Numbered from the stretch's first letter, positions 18,580-27,983 are shown. The stretch is DNA of 64,000 nt from Pseudomonas citronellolis (GCF_029335315.1 NZ_JARJLT010000296.1:24703-88702), one strand, 5' to 3'. Notes: generated by a model from the letters alone, not told the origin. Numbers and translations are program-made.

Positions 18580-19806
18580 TTACTTCGCCTGGCGTATTAT
18601 TTTCGCCGCTTCGCGGAACGGCGCAGTGAATTTCCAGCTGGAAGAGGAAAGCATGGCATCGACTTGATCCTGCTTTTCTTGGAGTTTCCGACTTTGGGTG
18701 TCGAGCTGAAATTGTTTTTCTTGGAGATGTCGATCTAGAGAGGATATTTTATATTGCATTTCTTCAAGTTTCTGGCTCAAGGAAATGACCTGCTGGCGCT
18801 CTTCCTGAAGTTGCTGATTAACAGTTATAAATTGGTGCTGCTTCTCTTCCAGTTGTTGCGTTAGGGAAGTTATTTGAGTGTCGCGTTCACTTGTGATCTG
18901 ATTTAGGGCTGATATTGTATTGCTATACTTGTCCAGGCACGTAAAAGCTGGTTGTAGCTCTATCATGCGCTGATTGATTTTCAAGAATTCGTCACGTACT
19001 TCCGGGGTGTTGACTGGTAGTTCATCAGCCGAAAATTTTTCCAGAAAATTATAAGCGCTGACTAGGTCTCTCGGTATGCCAGATACGGTTTTCAAATCGT
19101 TGTAGTGAAACGTCGCATGGCGCAATTCATCAGCCAGAAAGTCACAGCAGTACTCTTTCGTGGCCGAGGATTCTTCGCTGAAAGGCAGGTTCAATGCGCT
19201 GGCAATCCGGCGGAGTTGATCTTTGGGGTGCGCCATCAGCCGGTCGTAATCAACCACAATCCTTGGTCTTCCTTCTGAGTCCAGAAGGCTGGGTACCATA
19301 TGGCCCAACCAGAGATAACTACTTTTCTCTAGCTCAAAGCCGTCCCGCTTATGAAGCGAGCTTGCGACGCTTAGGGGGTTCCGCAATGCAATTACGTAGC
19401 TGACATCAATGTCTAGTTTCTCAAAGATTGGCTTCCAGAACGGTAGTAGACGAGCTATACGTGGGTCCTTTATACCGAAAGTATTAGCGCTTTCCATTTT
19501 TGTGCATAGCAGTTCAATAGCGCGCGCTTTAAATGGTGCTAAGCTCTCATTATAAAAGTCCGGCTCTGATATAGAGCTCGTACTGTGCCAGTTATGGCCT
19601 AGAAAAATTAGAATATCATTGTTCAGCGTGTTTATCTCGATATCTTCCCAGAAGCCTTTGGCGTTGTTCTCGGGTATTGCGCCAAACAAGGACTCTCCGA
19701 GTTCAACATCCAGGGCTTGAAGCCCCCGCGTGAGTGCGCTAGTACCGCTGCGGTGCATGCCTAGTACGACAATCAGCTTCTTCTTGTGATTTTCTTTTTC
19801 CACAGT
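18580..19806 (-). CDS. PAPS-dependent sulfotransferase with C-terminal coiled coil
   Basis: The N-terminus has the P-loop-like 5'-phosphosulfate binding motif VVLGMHRSGTSAL, then KGFWEDIEIN, GIKDPRIARLLPFW and the 3'-phosphate-binding-like VIALRNPLSVASSL, as in bacterial glycan sulfotransferases. From about residue 300 the protein becomes a long Gln/Glu-rich coiled coil with repeated LQEKQ-like units, ending in SSSWKFTAPFREAAK, a tail typical of glycosyltransferase-cluster proteins. A TTG start at 19857 would overlap wzt; the GTG at 19806, 13 bases after the wzt stop, gives 408 residues and is preferred, without a strong ribosome binding site. PAPS would come from the nearby APS kinase. Confidence 0.85.
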   Translation of the reverse strand, partial: TVEKENHKKKLIVVLGMHRSGTSALTRGLQALDVELGESLFGAIPENNAKGFWEDIEINTLNNDILIFLGHNWHSTSSISEPDFYNESLAPFKARAIELLCTKMESANTFGIKDPRIARLLPFWKPIFEKLDIDVSYVIALRNPLSVASSLHKRDGFELEKSSYLWLGHMVPSLLDSEGRPRIVVDYDRLMAHPKDQLRRIASALNLPFSEESSATKEYCCDFLADELRHATFHYNDLKTVSGIPRDLVSAYNFLEKFSADELPVNTPEVRDEFLKINQRMIELQPAFTCLDKYSNTISALNQITSERDTQITSLTQQLEEKQHQFITVNQQLQEERQQVISLSQKLEEMQYKISSLDRHLQEKQFQLDTQSRKLQEKQDQVDAMLSSSSWKFTAPFREAAKIIRQAK

Positions 19807-19819
19807 ATGCTTCTCTATA

Positions 19820-21160
19820 TCAATATTTCTCAATTCTTGATTGGCAAGAAAAGTCAACTACTCCGGTAGAGAGTAACTCTGTCTCTGGCATGACACGGAA
19901 CATGGCGACATCCAGCAGTCGATGAAGGTAAAACTCTCCGCCATTTGTACCTCCAACGACTCCAGCGTTCAAAAAATAGACCCCAGGATTAAGGGAGCAT
20001 GTGAACTCAAACTCCACGTCTATTGTAGAGTTTGCCGGGACATACGGAATGCTCGAGCTTTGAGGGGAGGAGGTACCGCCTCCTAGCTCCACACCTGAAG
20101 TTGTCTTTATAAGCATACCGAATCGAACGTTTGTTGCGCTTTCTTCGAAATTTACCCGGTAGCAGTATCGGTAGGATCTGCCTCGTTTCAGGTTGTTAAC
20201 TGGAGCTCCCTGACGGCATAGGATTTTCGGAGAGTGAATTTTCGCTCCGTTGGACTCGTATTCCAGTGTGCTGCTGGGCTTCAGGTTTGGGTCGAAAGTC
20301 TCCCCGCAGGACTCCACTTCGAGTTGCACTGGAGGAGGCTGACCGGATAAGGGAGTAGAAGGTGCCTGGCTATCACGAGCCTTCAGCTTCAGCTGATCGC
20401 GAAGCTCTGTTAGCCGCTCCTGCGGTGCGTAGAGTAGCCGTTGGTATTGTCCAATGACCAATTTCGGCGGGCCATCATAAAGCAGCTCGCCGCTGTCTAT
20501 GAGTACTGCACGATCGCAGAGTTCTATGATGGTAGAGCCGGAGTGGGAGACGAATAGTATTGTCGCGCCTCTTTCCTTAATCTGCTCTATCTTTGCGAAG
20601 CATTTGCGCTGAAATAGCTCATCGCCAACCGAGAGAGCCTCATCAACAATCAGTATCTCGGGTTGTACGCTTACCGCCACCGCGAACGCCAAGCGTACGA
20701 CCATGCCACTGGAGTACGTCTTGATCGGCTGGTCGATAAATTCACCGATCTCTGAGAAATCAATGATCTCGTCTAGGCGAGCAGTTGTTTCTGCTTCCGT
20801 GAGGCCAAGGATAGTCGCGTTGAGAAAGATGTTTTCGCGCCCGGTGAATTCCGGGTTGAAGCCGGATCCGAGTTCGAGCAGCGCAGCAATTCGCCCGTTG
20901 GTTTTGATCACTCCACCCGTTTGGTTGAGTGTGCCGCAGATCATTTGTAGTAATGTGGACTTTCCGCTTCCATTGCGGCCAACTATGCCAACAGTTTCGC
21001 CTTTCTTTACTTCGAGCGATACGCCTCGTACGGCCCAGAATTCGCGGAAATATTGCTTTCGGCCGCGCATTACCATCTGCAACAATCGATCACGAGGCTT
21101 TTCGTAAATGTGGTAGCACTTACTGAGATTCTCTACTCGAATGGCGGGCTCAGAGAACAT
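19820..21160 (-). CDS. wzt: ABC transporter ATPase Wzt with glycan-binding C-terminal domain
   Basis: Energises export of a completed O-polysaccharide across the inner membrane with Wzm. The N-terminal ATPase (about residues 1-250) has Walker A GRNGSGKS, signature YSSGMVVRLAFA and Walker B ILIVDEALSVGD. After a Pro-rich linker, residues about 290-445 form a Wzt C-terminal beta-sandwich, which in known systems (for example E. coli O9a) binds the modified non-reducing end of the chain. That implies a terminal modification as an export signal. The start ATG at 21160 lies inside the end of wzm (11-base overlap), with AAAGGG 8 bases upstream. Confidence 0.93.
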   Translation of the reverse strand: MFSEPAIRVENLSKCYHIYEKPRDRLLQMVMRGRKQYFREFWAVRGVSLEVKKGETVGIVGRNGSGKSTLLQMICGTLNQTGGVIKTNGRIAALLELGSGFNPEFTGRENIFLNATILGLTEAETTARLDEIIDFSEIGEFIDQPIKTYSSGMVVRLAFAVAVSVQPEILIVDEALSVGDELFQRKCFAKIEQIKERGATILFVSHSGSTIIELCDRAVLIDSGELLYDGPPKLVIGQYQRLLYAPQERLTELRDQLKLKARDSQAPSTPLSGQPPPVQLEVESCGETFDPNLKPSSTLEYESNGAKIHSPKILCRQGAPVNNLKRGRSYRYCYRVNFEESATNVRFGMLIKTTSGVELGGGTSSPQSSSIPYVPANSTIDVEFEFTCSLNPGVYFLNAGVVGGTNGGEFYLHRLLDVAMFRVMPETELLSTGVVDFSCQSRIEKY

Positions 21161-21968
21161 CGGCAAAACCCTTTCTTGTTTTCTGGAACCAGGCAAATCC
21201 GAGCCAGGCAAATATCGCAGAAATCAGAGTGTAAATAGCCAGGCTGGTGAAGTCCGGGATTTTTGCCCAAAAGAGTACTTCGCGAGTCTGCTCAATTATC
21301 AATGTAAGCGGATTCATGTAGAGAAACTGCCGGTATTCTTCTGGGAGGGCGGTTGCTGGATAGAATATTGGCGAGACAAACATGAGGGTCGTGGTGATGA
21401 TGCCGACGAATTGGGCGACATCCCGGAGGTAAACTCCGAGCGAGGCCAGCACCCAGGATATGCCTATCACCATCAATACCAGCGGAGCGATGACCAGCGG
21501 TAAAAGGATAATGGTGAGATGGGGCATTCCGAATAGCACGGTATACACCGCTACCCAAACGATAAGGCTGATGAGGGCATGGAAGAGTGATGCCCCAATG
21601 GAGACCCACGGCAGAATCTCCAATGGGAAAACAACTTTCTTGACATAGTTGACATTGGCTAGAACAAGGGTTGGTGCCCTGTTCACGCATTCGGCGAAGA
21701 TGTTGAAAACCAGCAGGCCGCAGAATAGTACCAAGGCGAACTCGCTCTTCGAGTCGCTACTCACATTCCAGCGAGCCTTGAATACGTAGCTGAAAACGAA
21801 CGTATAAACCGAGAGCATGAAGAGTGGGTTGAAGAAGGACCACAGAATCCCCAGAAGCGAACCACGATAACGGCCGACCACTTCGCGCTGTACGAGGGTT
21901 CGTATTAGGCTGCGATTTCGCCAGAGGCTACTGGCCATCGCTTTTGGGGACACCGAGAACTCTTGCAT
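21150..21968 (-). CDS. wzm: ABC transporter permease Wzm
   Basis: 272-residue inner membrane permease of the ABC-2 type with six hydrophobic segments (for example LGILWSFFNPLFMLSVYTF, VLFCGLLVFNIFAE and LIVWVAVYTVLFG) and the conserved YLRDVAQFVGI and LTLIIEQTREV near the C-terminus. It forms the channel through which the lipid-linked polysaccharide passes. The start is the ATG at 21968, which shares one base with the rmlC stop (TGATG). A longer open frame upstream lies inside rmlC and is not used. Confidence 0.93.
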   Translation of the reverse strand: MQEFSVSPKAMASSLWRNRSLIRTLVQREVVGRYRGSLLGILWSFFNPLFMLSVYTFVFSYVFKARWNVSSDSKSEFALVLFCGLLVFNIFAECVNRAPTLVLANVNYVKKVVFPLEILPWVSIGASLFHALISLIVWVAVYTVLFGMPHLTIILLPLVIAPLVLMVIGISWVLASLGVYLRDVAQFVGIITTTLMFVSPIFYPATALPEEYRQFLYMNPLTLIIEQTREVLFWAKIPDFTSLAIYTLISAIFAWLGFAWFQKTRKGFADVL

Positions 21969-22513
21969 CAGCGAAAGACCTCGGCCTGCTCCAAGGGAAG
22001 ACCGAGGGCATCTTTTCCAGACAGGGTCGGTGTTTCGCGGGACGGCCATGCAATGCCCAGGGTCTTATCGTTCCATGCAATGCAGCGCTCGTGGGCAGGC
22101 GCGTAGTAGTCGGTGGTCTTGTAGAGGAATTCTGCGCTGTCGCTCAGCACGAGAAATCCGTGGGCGAAGCCTTCTGGCACCCAGAGTTGCCTCTTGTTCT
22201 CCGCGCTCAGGTATTCACCTACCCACTTACCGAACGTCGGTGAGCTCCGGCGAATGTCTACGGCTACATCGAAGACTTCACCTTGTACGACGCGAACCAG
22301 TTTCCCTTGCGGGTTCTGGATCTGATAGTGGAGCCCGCGTAGAACTCCTTTTACCGATTTCGAATGGTTGTCCTGCACGAATGAGACGGATCGGTCGATG
22401 CTTTCCTCGAACTGCCGATGATTGAAGCTCTCGAAGAAAAAACCACGGTCATCGCCGAAGACCTTGGGTTCGAACAGGACGACATCAGGAATTGCAAGGC
22501 GGGTGGCTTTCAT
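21968..22513 (-). CDS. rmlC: dTDP-4-dehydrorhamnose 3,5-epimerase RmlC
   Basis: Third enzyme of dTDP-L-rhamnose synthesis, epimerising C3 and C5 of the 4-keto sugar. At 181 residues it has the usual RmlC length and the cupin motifs DDRGFFFESFN, VLRGLHYQ, GEVFDVAVDIR and PEGFAHGF. The start ATG shares a base with the rmlA stop (TGATG). In PAO1 this gene is the last of rmlBDAC and is followed by dctB; here the operon continues into wzm. Confidence 0.96.
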   Translation of the reverse strand: MKATRLAIPDVVLFEPKVFGDDRGFFFESFNHRQFEESIDRSVSFVQDNHSKSVKGVLRGLHYQIQNPQGKLVRVVQGEVFDVAVDIRRSSPTFGKWVGEYLSAENKRQLWVPEGFAHGFLVLSDSAEFLYKTTDYYAPAHERCIAWNDKTLGIAWPSRETPTLSGKDALGLPLEQAEVFR

Positions 22514-23394
22514 CAGTAGACGGTCTCGACCAGCAGGCGTTTCAGGTATTGGCCATAGCCATTCTTGGATAGAGGTGCTGCGAGGGCCTCGAGTTGCCCA
22601 GGGCTGATCCATTTCTGACGGAAGGCGATTTCCTCGGGACAGGCAACCTTGAGGCCCTGGCGATTCTCGAGGGTGGCGATGAAGCTACTGGCTTCCAGTA
22701 ACGAATCATGGGTGCCGGTATCCAGCCAGGCGTACCCCCGGCCCATAATCTCCACGGAGAGTGCTCCGGCTTCGAGATAGGCCTTGTTCACATCGGTAAT
22801 TTCCAACTCGCCACGGGCCGATGGCCGGATGCTCTTGGCGATCTCGACAACCTGGTTATCGTAGAAATAGAGTCCCGTCACGGCATAGTTCGACTTCGGT
22901 CTGTCTGGCTTTTCTTCCAGGCTGATAGCTGTGCCGTTGGCATCGAACTCGACCACCCCGTAACGCTCCGGGTCATGAACGTGATAAGCGAAAACGCTGG
23001 CGCCAGAGGTGCGCTGCATCGCGCTGACCAGCAATTCCTGGAAGTCATGGCCGTGGTAGATGTTGTCGCCAAGGACCAGTGCGCATAGGTCATTGCCAAT
23101 GAAGTCTTCACCGATCAGGAAGGCCTGGGCGAGGCCATCCGGAGAGGACTGCACGGCGTACTGCAGGTTGATGCCCCAGCGGCTTCCATCGCCCAGCAAC
23201 TGTTCGAAGCGGGGCGTATCTTGCGGCGTGGAAATGACGAGGATGTCTCGGATACCGGCCAGCATCAGGGTGCTCAGCGGGTAGTAGATCATCGGTTTGT
23301 CGTAGACGGGCAGAAGTTGCTTGGAGATGGCCAGTGTCGCCGGGTGCAGGCGGGTACCGGAGCCGCCAGCCAGAATGATTCCTTTGCGTTTCAT
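22513..23394 (-). CDS. rmlA: glucose-1-phosphate thymidylyltransferase RmlA
   Basis: Makes dTDP-glucose from glucose-1-phosphate and dTTP, the entry step to dTDP-rhamnose. The 293-residue protein shows the nucleotidyltransferase signature [14 protein letters not shown] at its N-terminus, [26 protein letters not shown] (metal-binding Asp) and [20 protein letters not shown]. The start overlaps the rmlD stop by 4 bases (ATGA). Family enzymes are inhibited by the end product dTDP-L-rhamnose. Confidence 0.97.
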   Translation of the reverse strand: MKRKGIILAGGSGTRLHPATLAISKQLLPVYDKPMIYYPLSTLMLAGIRDILVISTPQDTPRFEQLLGDGSRWGINLQYAVQSSPDGLAQAFLIGEDFIGNDLCALVLGDNIYHGHDFQELLVSAMQRTSGASVFAYHVHDPERYGVVEFDANGTAISLEEKPDRPKSNYAVTGLYFYDNQVVEIAKSIRPSARGELEITDVNKAYLEAGALSVEIMGRGYAWLDTGTHDSLLEASSFIATLENRQGLKVACPEEIAFRQKWISPGQLEALAAPLSKNGYGQYLKRLLVETVY

Positions 23395-24299
23395 ACTGCT
23401 CCTAGATCTACCAGTTCTCTGATCATGCGTTGAACGTGATGCTCCCAGGCGGGAAGCGTCACTCCGAAGGTCCGTTGCAGTTTGCTGTTTGCCAGGCGCG
23501 AATTGGCCGGCCGTTTTGCCGGTAACGGGTACTCGCTGGTGGCTATGGGCGCTACCTTTTCCGGTGTGGTGCGCAGTACGGTGCCCAGGCGGATAGCCTC
23601 GGAGATGACGAATTGAGCATAGCCGTGCCAGTTGGTTTCACCGCCGGCAACCAGGTGGTAGGTACCGGACGCGCGTTTGCTCAGCTCGCTATCTCGGGCC
23701 AGGCGATACAGGACCAGTGCCGTGACGTCGGCGATCAGCTCTGCGCTGGTGGGCGCGCCGAACTGGTCGGCGATCACTCTGAGTTCGTCCCGCTCCCGGG
23801 CCAGGCGCAGCATGGTTTTGGCAAAATTGGCGCCACGGCTTGCATAGACCCAGCTGGTTCGGAAGATCAGGTGGCGGCAACCACTCTCGCGAATGGCCTG
23901 TTCGCCTTCCAGCTTGGTCTGCCCATAGGCACCGAGGGGGCCGGTGTTGGCATCTTCCTCGAACGGAGTATCGCCACTGCCATCGAAGACGTAGTCGGTG
24001 GAGTAATGCACTAGCCAGGCGTCGAGCTGGCGTGCCGCGGTGGCCAGGGTGGCGACCGCTTCGGCGTTTACCCGACGAGCACCGTCGATGTCGGTTTCGG
24101 CTTTATCCACCGCGGTATAGGCGCCGGCGTTGACGATGACGTCCGGGCGCTCTTCGGCGACCAGGCGGGCCAGGCTCTCCAGGTCGCTGAGGTCGGCGCG
24201 TCCACGCTCGCAGATCACCAATTCTGCCAATGGCGCCAGGGAACGCTGCAGTTCCCAGCCGACCTGGCCATTGGCGCCCAGTAGAAGAATCTTTTTCAT
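23391..24299 (-). CDS. rmlD: dTDP-4-dehydrorhamnose reductase RmlD
   Basis: Last step of dTDP-L-rhamnose synthesis, NAD(P)H-dependent reduction of the 4-keto group. The 302-residue short-chain dehydrogenase has [10 protein letters not shown] at the N-terminus, [20 protein letters not shown] and the catalytic YGQTK. It overlaps both rmlB (ATGA) and rmlA (ATGA), giving strict translational coupling. Confidence 0.97.
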   Translation of the reverse strand: MKKILLLGANGQVGWELQRSLAPLAELVICERGRADLSDLESLARLVAEERPDVIVNAGAYTAVDKAETDIDGARRVNAEAVATLATAARQLDAWLVHYSTDYVFDGSGDTPFEEDANTGPLGAYGQTKLEGEQAIRESGCRHLIFRTSWVYASRGANFAKTMLRLARERDELRVIADQFGAPTSAELIADVTALVLYRLARDSELSKRASGTYHLVAGGETNWHGYAQFVISEAIRLGTVLRTTPEKVAPIATSEYPLPAKRPANSRLANSKLQRTFGVTLPAWEHHVQRMIRELVDLGAV

Positions 24300-25354
24300 G
24301 CGTACTGCTTACCCACCCACTCGCGATATGCGCCACTGGTGACGTTACTGACCCAGGCTTGATTTTCCAGGTACCAACGCACTGTTTTGCGAATGCCGGT
24401 TTCGAAAGTCTCGGCCGGCTTCCAACCCAGCTCGCGCTCCAGGCGGCTGGCGTCGATGGCGTAGCGACGGTCGTGACCGGGTCGATCTTTGACGAAGGTG
24501 ATCTGCTCGCGATAGCTCCGTCCATCAGGACGTGGCTGTTCTTCGTCGAGGATGTCGCAAAGAGTATGGACCACGTCGATATTGGCTTTCTCGTTCCAAC
24601 CACCGACGTTATAGGTCTCGCCGGTTTCGCCGGCTTCCAGCACCCGACGGATGGCCGCGCAATGATCCTTCACATACAGCCAGTCGCGGATCTGCTGCCC
24701 GTCGCCATAGATGGGCAAGGCCTTGCCGGCCAATGCGTTGTGGATGACCAGTGGGATCAGTTTTTCCGGGAAATGATAGGGGCCGTAGTTGTTCGAGCAG
24801 TTGGTCGTCAGTACCGGTAGCCCGTAGGTGTGATGGTAGGCACGGACCAGGTGGTCGGAAGCGGCCTTGGAGGCGGAATACGGGCTGTTCGGCTCGTACT
24901 TGTTGTCTTCCCGGAATGCCGGATCGTTGGTGCCGAGCGAACCGTAGACTTCGTCGGTGGATACGTGGAGGAAGCGGAAGACAGCCTTATCGGCATCTTC
25001 AAGTTTGTTCCAGTAGCCGCGTACCTCTTCCAGAAGGCGGAAGGTGCCGACAATGTTGGTCTGGATGAAGTCTTCCGGGCCGTGGATGGAGCGATCCACG
25101 TGAGATTCGGCAGCGAAGTTCAGCACGGCGCGGGGCTTGTGCTCGGCGAGGAGACGTGAGACCAGTTCCCCGTCGCCGATGTCTCCATGGACGAACAGAT
25201 GGCGCTCATCGCCTTCAAGGCTTGCGAGGTTCTGGCGATTGCCGGCGTACGTCAGCTTGTCGAGGCTGATGACTTTTTCATCGTGCGCGGCCAGCCAGTC
25301 GAGGACGAAGTTGGCGCCGATGAAGCCGGCGCTGCCGGTTACGAGGATGGTCAT
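24296..25354 (-). CDS. rmlB: dTDP-glucose 4,6-dehydratase RmlB
   Basis: Converts dTDP-glucose to dTDP-4-keto-6-deoxyglucose with bound NAD. It is a 352-residue extended short-chain dehydrogenase with [15 protein letters not shown] at the N-terminus, the dehydratase residues in [11 protein letters not shown], the catalytic [10 protein letters not shown] and [10 protein letters not shown]. It begins 4 bases after the upstream glycosyltransferase gene and overlaps rmlD by ATGA. Confidence 0.97.
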   Translation of the reverse strand: MTILVTGSAGFIGANFVLDWLAAHDEKVISLDKLTYAGNRQNLASLEGDERHLFVHGDIGDGELVSRLLAEHKPRAVLNFAAESHVDRSIHGPEDFIQTNIVGTFRLLEEVRGYWNKLEDADKAVFRFLHVSTDEVYGSLGTNDPAFREDNKYEPNSPYSASKAASDHLVRAYHHTYGLPVLTTNCSNNYGPYHFPEKLIPLVIHNALAGKALPIYGDGQQIRDWLYVKDHCAAIRRVLEAGETGETYNVGGWNEKANIDVVHTLCDILDEEQPRPDGRSYREQITFVKDRPGHDRRYAIDASRLERELGWKPAETFETGIRKTVRWYLENQAWVSNVTSGAYREWVGKQYA

Positions 25355-25358
25355 TGAG

Positions 25359-26330
25359 TCAGATCCTTTGGAGAATGGCGGCGGCCGTCAGGCCCAGGTT
25401 GCCGAGCAGAGTCTGCCGGTGAACACCGGAATCGTGGATGAGTTTCAGGCGTTTCCAGAGGGGCGCCCTACGGCCTTGCTCGAACAGTTCGAGGCGGCTG
25501 CGGTTTTCGGAAGTCAGACGCGCGCGGAACGGCGAAAGTGCCTGGAGGTTGTAGTCGGTCCAGCAGCGGAATGTCCCGTGCAGCAGCTTGCGCAGACGAA
25601 CCAGTCGGTCGCGGAAGGAGTTGTTGGAGCCGATGATGTTATTGCCATGCTGGCGATAGCCGATGGTTGGTACGGGGTCGTAGCCGACCGAGCCACCACA
25701 GCCGCTGACGACGATATACGCCCACCAGTCATGGGAAACGATGTGATCCGAGAGGCGTGTCTGGCGAAGCAAATCGCGCGCATGGGCATTGATCAGCATC
25801 GTATTGCCCCCAGCGATGCTCTGGACCAGAGCGTTCTCGAAACAGGGCAGGCGTCTGAACTCGGGAGACATACCCAGAGGGTGTCCGTGGGCGTCGACCA
25901 GTTGGGTCCGGGAGCAGAAGAGCGCGGGTTTGTCCTGGGGGTGTTGCCGCATCCAGCGCAGACCGCGTTCCAGACGGTCGGGCATCCACAGGTCGTCCTG
26001 ATCGCAGAAGGCGAAATAGCGAGCCTGTACCTCCGCCCGGGCCAGCAGACTCAGAAAATTCGCGGCGAAACCCCGTTGCGGTCCCTTCAGAATCACCAGG
26101 CGTTCTGGGCCGAGGCGCTCCTGGAATTGGCGGAGAACGTCCAGTGTCTGGTCGCTGGAGCCGTCGTCCGAGGCGTAGACAGTCCAGGCGGTGTGCGTCT
26201 GGGCGACCAGCGAATCGAGCTGCTCAGGTAGATAGGTCGCGCCATTGTAGGTCGACAGGAGTATGGCGACCTGTTCGCTCGACATCTCGGCACTCAGCCC
26301 TCCATGGGTGGGCGCGGAGGGAGAGGGCAT
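25359..26330 (-). CDS. family 2 glycosyltransferase (rhamnosyltransferase-like)
   Basis: First gene of the polysaccharide operon. The 323-residue protein has the family 2 signatures [42 protein letters not shown] and a later SHDWWAYIV, a pattern common in rhamnosyltransferases that use dTDP-L-rhamnose. Its position 4 bases before rmlB supports use of that sugar, but acceptor and linkage cannot be read from sequence. The ATG at 26330 lies 10 bases after GGAGG; an in-frame ATG at 26285 starts closer to the conserved domain and is an alternative. Confidence 0.85.
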   Translation of the reverse strand: MPSPSAPTHGGLSAEMSSEQVAILLSTYNGATYLPEQLDSLVAQTHTAWTVYASDDGSSDQTLDVLRQFQERLGPERLVILKGPQRGFAANFLSLLARAEVQARYFAFCDQDDLWMPDRLERGLRWMRQHPQDKPALFCSRTQLVDAHGHPLGMSPEFRRLPCFENALVQSIAGGNTMLINAHARDLLRQTRLSDHIVSHDWWAYIVVSGCGGSVGYDPVPTIGYRQHGNNIIGSNNSFRDRLVRLRKLLHGTFRCWTDYNLQALSPFRARLTSENRSRLELFEQGRRAPLWKRLKLIHDSGVHRQTLLGNLGLTAAAILQRI

Positions 26331-26441
26331 CAACGCATTGCCTCCGTCGGATCCATCCGATTGAAACTGTGAAACCGTTCTCCTAGAGCGATTGCGAGCC
26401 TGTCGCAGTACTCAGGAAACGGTCCTGAAGAGAAGTCGGCC

Positions 26442-26469
26442 ATTATATGCAAGGTCCCTAGGGAGTAAA
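26442..26469 (-). promoter_or_regulatory. sigma70-type promoter of the polysaccharide operon
   Basis: On the minus strand TTTACT (26464-26469) and a perfect TATAAT (26442-26447) are spaced by 16 bases, about 110 bases before the first operon gene. No other good promoter is seen in 26331-26671, and the following genes are tightly packed, so this is the likely promoter for all ten genes down to 13220. Confidence 0.6.
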
Positions 26470-26621
26470 CCCGCAATCCTGCTAAGGAAATCCAGAGGCC
26501 CCCGAGGAACTGGATAGGGGCGCATCATTTGTCGTGCATGAAGAAACCTATAAAGCGATTTTCGATTTCGCTCAAGGCAAAAAGTTTCTTAACACTTACG
26601 ATCAGATTTTTCTTGGCCCTG

Positions 26622-26661
26622 ATACGACTTAGGCCCACCCGAGGGTGAGCCTAAGTCGTAT
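26622..26661 (-). terminator. hairpin downstream of the tRNA-Thr site
   Basis: A 19-bp stem with one mismatch (a G-U pair in minus-strand RNA) and a very small loop, ATACGACTTAGG.../...CCTAAGTCGTAT. It lies 10 bases beyond the CCA end of the tRNA fragment and was probably the terminator of the original tRNA-Thr gene. The T-run is poor. Confidence 0.6.
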
Positions 26662-26671
26662 TGGAAGGAGA

Positions 26672-26716
26672 TGGTGCCGGCACCAGGAGTCGAACCCGGG
26701 ACCTACTGATTACAAG
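26672..26716 (-). other. attachment site: 3' fragment of a tRNA-Thr gene
   Basis: The minus strand reads CTTGTAATCAGTAGG, then the T-arm GGTTCGACTCC and the acceptor end GTGCCGGCACCA. This is the 3' part of a tRNA-Thr (anticodon TGT) from the anticodon loop to the encoded CCA. No matching 5' half follows: beyond 26716 the sequence is phage DNA. It is the 45-base core left at this edge when the prophage integrated. The complete tRNA-Thr, rebuilt with a phage copy of the 3' half, should lie past the right end of the window. Confidence 0.88.
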
Positions 26717-26834
26717 GAAGCTGCTTTCTAGGTGCTGGACAAGCACTTAGCCGATCCCTTGTTACGTAAGGCATGCGCTGGCGGCCAGGCTCCATGGGGA
26801 GCCCGACCGCGCTGTTACGCAGGGTGGCGGGGGA

Positions 26835-27983
26835 TCAGATTGCGGAGGGGTCTACCGTCGGTACGCTGAGGTCGTAGATGTCGAGCATGGACTCGTCGCG
26901 GTGGCCGCTGGCTTCCTGCTTGTCGGCGCGCGTGCCGGGGGTGTCGGTGATGCCGCGGCGCTTGAGGTCGTGCAGGCCGAAGCGCTGTTCGGGGAGGATG
27001 ACGCCGGCCTCGATCGACCTGGTGATGAACCGTTGCCAGGCCGTGTCCAGGCCCGACTTGCCCAGCGCGCCGCCGTGCTCGGCGGTGATGATGAAGCGCT
27101 GCTCGGGGTGGATCGGTATGGCTGTTCCCCGCGCATGCCAAATCTCACTACGGCGCCTCTTGGCGGCTTCCCAGGCAGCGCGTAGGCGCGGCGTCCAGCG
27201 CACGATGTTGTCGCGGCTTCCCTTCCGACGATTGGTCAGTACTCCGGACGGCGTCTCGTTGGCGTCGGTCAGGGTGACGACCTCGATGCCGCGCAGTCGG
27301 CAGAGATAGGCGATTTCCATCACGTAGCTGAGGTGGCGAGGGACGGCGCCGGCCTGGCCGCGCGTGAGTTGGCCCAGTTCGCGGGCTCGGTCGATGAGGC
27401 GCTGCATCACCGCCGGGGACGGCAGCCGTCGCAGCTTCCGCTCGATGGGGGCTTCAATGCCCAGCGCGGGGTTGCTTTCCAGGTACCCGCGGTTGCGGCC
27501 CCACTGCAACACAAGGCGGAGGTAGCGGAGGGCGTGGGCCGCCTTCGACGGGGTGCCCTGGTCGGCGATGCTGTCGACGATCCGTTGCACCAGGGCGGGG
27601 GAGAACTTCCGAACCGCCAGTTCGCCCAGGGGCTTCTTCAGCTTGGTGGGCATGCTGAGCAGCACGTCGCGCGAGTAGCAGTAGTCCTTCTGCGACTTCG
27701 GGCTCAGCTTCTTGAACTTGATGCTGTCGTGATACTGCTGGCACAGGTAGTTGAGGCTTTCACGGTCGAAGCCTTCGCGCTCTTCCATGATTCGGTGCAG
27801 TTCGGAGAGGGTGGCAGTGCTGGTGGCGATGTTCTGGCGGCGCTGCCGCCCGGCCTCGTCGCGGTTCGACGTGTACCAGACGCCATTACCGCGGTGATCA
27901 AAGAAAACGGCCGCCGGAAGGGCGGCCTGATCTATGTGTGGGGGGATGTTCGGATTGTGCTTCCGTTTACGGGACCGCCTCAT
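26835..27983 (-). CDS. int: tyrosine-type phage integrase
   Basis: 382-residue site-specific recombinase that presumably inserts and excises the prophage at tRNA-Thr. The catalytic domain shows the first Arg in LCRLRGIEV, the HDLKRRG box, SGHRD and the nucleophile Tyr in MLDIYDLS near the C-terminus; the first 180 residues contain an arm-binding and SAM-like core-binding region. It is the last gene of the leftward early operon, 118 bases from the attachment core. A 6-bp hairpin near 26788-26803 may end transcription. Its ATG overlaps the stop of the preceding small gene. Confidence 0.93.
   Translation of the reverse strand: MRRSRKRKHNPNIPPHIDQAALPAAVFFDHRGNGVWYTSNRDEAGRQRRQNIATSTATLSELHRIMEEREGFDRESLNYLCQQYHDSIKFKKLSPKSQKDYCYSRDVLLSMPTKLKKPLGELAVRKFSPALVQRIVDSIADQGTPSKAAHALRYLRLVLQWGRNRGYLESNPALGIEAPIERKLRRLPSPAVMQRLIDRARELGQLTRGQAGAVPRHLSYVMEIAYLCRLRGIEVVTLTDANETPSGVLTNRRKGSRDNIVRWTPRLRAAWEAAKRRRSEIWHARGTAIPIHPEQRFIITAEHGGALGKSGLDTAWQRFITRSIEAGVILPEQRFGLHDLKRRGITDTPGTRADKQEASGHRDESMLDIYDLSVPTVDPSAI

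Noticed and set aside
26672..26790. A complete tRNA gene next to int
   Set aside because: Only the 3' part from the anticodon loop is present; the upstream bases do not form D-arm or acceptor 5' strand.
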